A DNA stretch of 64,000 bases, from NCBI GenBank assembly GCA_021323265.1, contig JAJTCO010000004.1:52774-116773 (forward strand), given 5' to 3'. Both the position numbers and the translations under genes were made by a program. Numbering within the stretch: position 1 is the first letter of the stretch; each line of letters begins with the position of its first letter. This DNA is from Pseudoduganella sp. (lineage in GTDB: Bacteria; Pseudomonadota; Gammaproteobacteria; Burkholderiales; Burkholderiaceae_D). Below the pieces are notes generated by a model, which was not told where the DNA came from, did no database searches, and was given only the letters and a program-made list of their open reading frames with translations. Shown piece by piece: positions 61,982 to 64,000 of this stretch.

Positions 61982-62527
61982 TTACGCGGCGGTTTCGCCC
62001 TTCTTGATCCATGCCGCCAGCTGGTGTGGACGCAGGCCGTCGTAGTCTTCGAACGGCTGGTGGATCCATGGGTTGTGCGGCAGTTCTTCCATATGGTAGT
62101 CAGGCTTGAACGCGGAGCAGCCCTTGGTCCAGATGACGGCCGACTTCACTTCGGTCACGCCTTCGAAGTTGTCCTTCAGGTGCTTCATCACCTTGGTCAG
62201 CGTCACGCCGGAATCGGCCAGATCGTCCACCAGCAGGATCTTGCCTGACAGCGGGCCCTTGGTCATGGTCATGTACTTGGCGATGTCCAGGTCGCCGCGC
62301 ACGGTGCCGGCTTCTTCGCGGTAGGAGCTGGTCGACAGGATCGCCAGCGGCACGTCGAAGATGCGCGAGAACACGTCGCCAGGACGCACGCCGCCGCGCG
62401 CCAGGCACAGCACCATGTCGAACTTCCAGCCCGATTCATGGACCTTCAGCGCCAGGCGCTCGATCAGGCGATGGTATTCGTCCCAGGAGACCCACAGGTG
62501 TGTTTGGTCGGATTGCGGAGTGCTCAT
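61982..62527 (-). CDS. Purine phosphoribosyltransferase-like protein
   Basis: 181-aa enzyme of the type I phosphoribosyltransferase fold. The PRPP loop is ILLVDDLADSGVTL, with the hood region LCLARGGVRPGD and TSSYREE. Proteins with this sequence downstream of purA act as hypoxanthine or xanthine/guanine salvage enzymes or are uncharacterised; specificity is not clear here. It is the last gene after hisZ and purA, 89 nt from purA with two hairpins between. Confidence 0.92.
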   Translation of the reverse strand: MSTPQSDQTHLWVSWDEYHRLIERLALKVHESGWKFDMVLCLARGGVRPGDVFSRIFDVPLAILSTSSYREEAGTVRGDLDIAKYMTMTKGPLSGKILLVDDLADSGVTLTKVMKHLKDNFEGVTEVKSAVIWTKGCSAFKPDYHMEELPHNPWIHQPFEDYDGLRPHQLAAWIKKGETAA

Positions 62528-62558
62528 TCTTGCTTTTCCTTCTCTCTGAAATTGGAAA

Positions 62559-62605
62559 GGCGGGTCATTGACCCGCCCTACTGTCCGGTGCGGGCCAACG
62601 GCCCG
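62559..62605 (-). terminator. Two hairpins after purA
   Basis: CGGGCC/GGCCCG (62605-62591) and GGCGGGTC/GACCCGCC (62577-62559). Neither has a long T-tract, so partial termination or mRNA end protection between purA and the next gene is likely. Confidence 0.5.
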
Positions 62606-62616
62606 CCGTGCATGCC

Positions 62617-64000
<1,384 letters not shown>

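Overview
The window is about 64 kb of GC-rich DNA. It looks like a chromosome segment of a betaproteobacterium in the Oxalobacteraceae (Massilia/Duganella/Telluria-like). The placement rests on gene content and codon use: a hisZ-purA-phosphoribosyltransferase run, a T6SS locus edge, and many secreted enzymes and TonB/MarC/DUF748-type envelope proteins. No database search was possible, so genus level is an inference.

Layout. 1-2.1 kb: edge of a type VI secretion locus (tssM N-terminus, an M15 peptidoglycan peptidase, a small divergent membrane protein). 2.1-8.0 kb: minus-strand operon of a DUF6351-type lipoprotein, a 1067-aa DUF748/AsmA-like protein and an alpha/beta hydrolase. 8.2-9.8 kb: secreted PL1 pectate lyase with several GntR/FadR-like operator motifs upstream. 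9.9-12.4 kb: PadR, HAAS/DUF1700 and membrane phosphatase operon, lying between an intact tRNA-Asn and a displaced tRNA-Asn 3' half. 12.4-19.3 kb: TonB receptor, cupin, S8 peptidase, HD-GYP protein. 19.6-25.6 kb: five-gene Lol/MacB-like envelope transport operon facing a LytS/LytTR two-component pair. 25.7-34.9 kb: small accessory genes punctuated by more tRNA-Asn copies and fragments (solute-binding protein, DUF3857 transglutaminase-like protein, NTF2-like protein, membrane proteins, CheX-like protein, membrane-bound XRE regulator, cold-shock protein). 34.9-39.5 kb: aromatic/aspartate aminotransferase, uvrB, 1-Cys peroxiredoxin, zinc-ribbon protein.

39.4-57.2 kb is the most unusual part. Two giant secreted proteins lie in tandem: a 3016-aa protein (alpha/alpha-toroid, CnaB-like repeats, NHL propellers) followed 53 nt later by a 2714-aa RHS/YD protein. 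The RHS protein has a transglutaminase-like domain without an obvious catalytic Cys and a C-terminal tip resembling a PD-(D/E)XK nuclease. A 171-aa gene, the best immunity candidate, starts 1 nt after it. 57.4-61.3 kb: MFS transporter/beta-propeller pair and DUF4034/MarC pair. 61.5-64 kb: FKBP lipoprotein, then the hisZ-purA-phosphoribosyltransferase housekeeping operon.

Three full tRNA-Asn(GUU) genes, two clean 3' halves, one decayed copy and one possible terminator-only remnant lie in the same orientation between 9.9 and 34.9 kb. This pattern suggests repeated integration or duplication at tRNA-Asn, with very small cargo and no surviving integrase. Giant-gene antisense ORFs of up to 3003 codons are codon-usage shadows and were not annotated.
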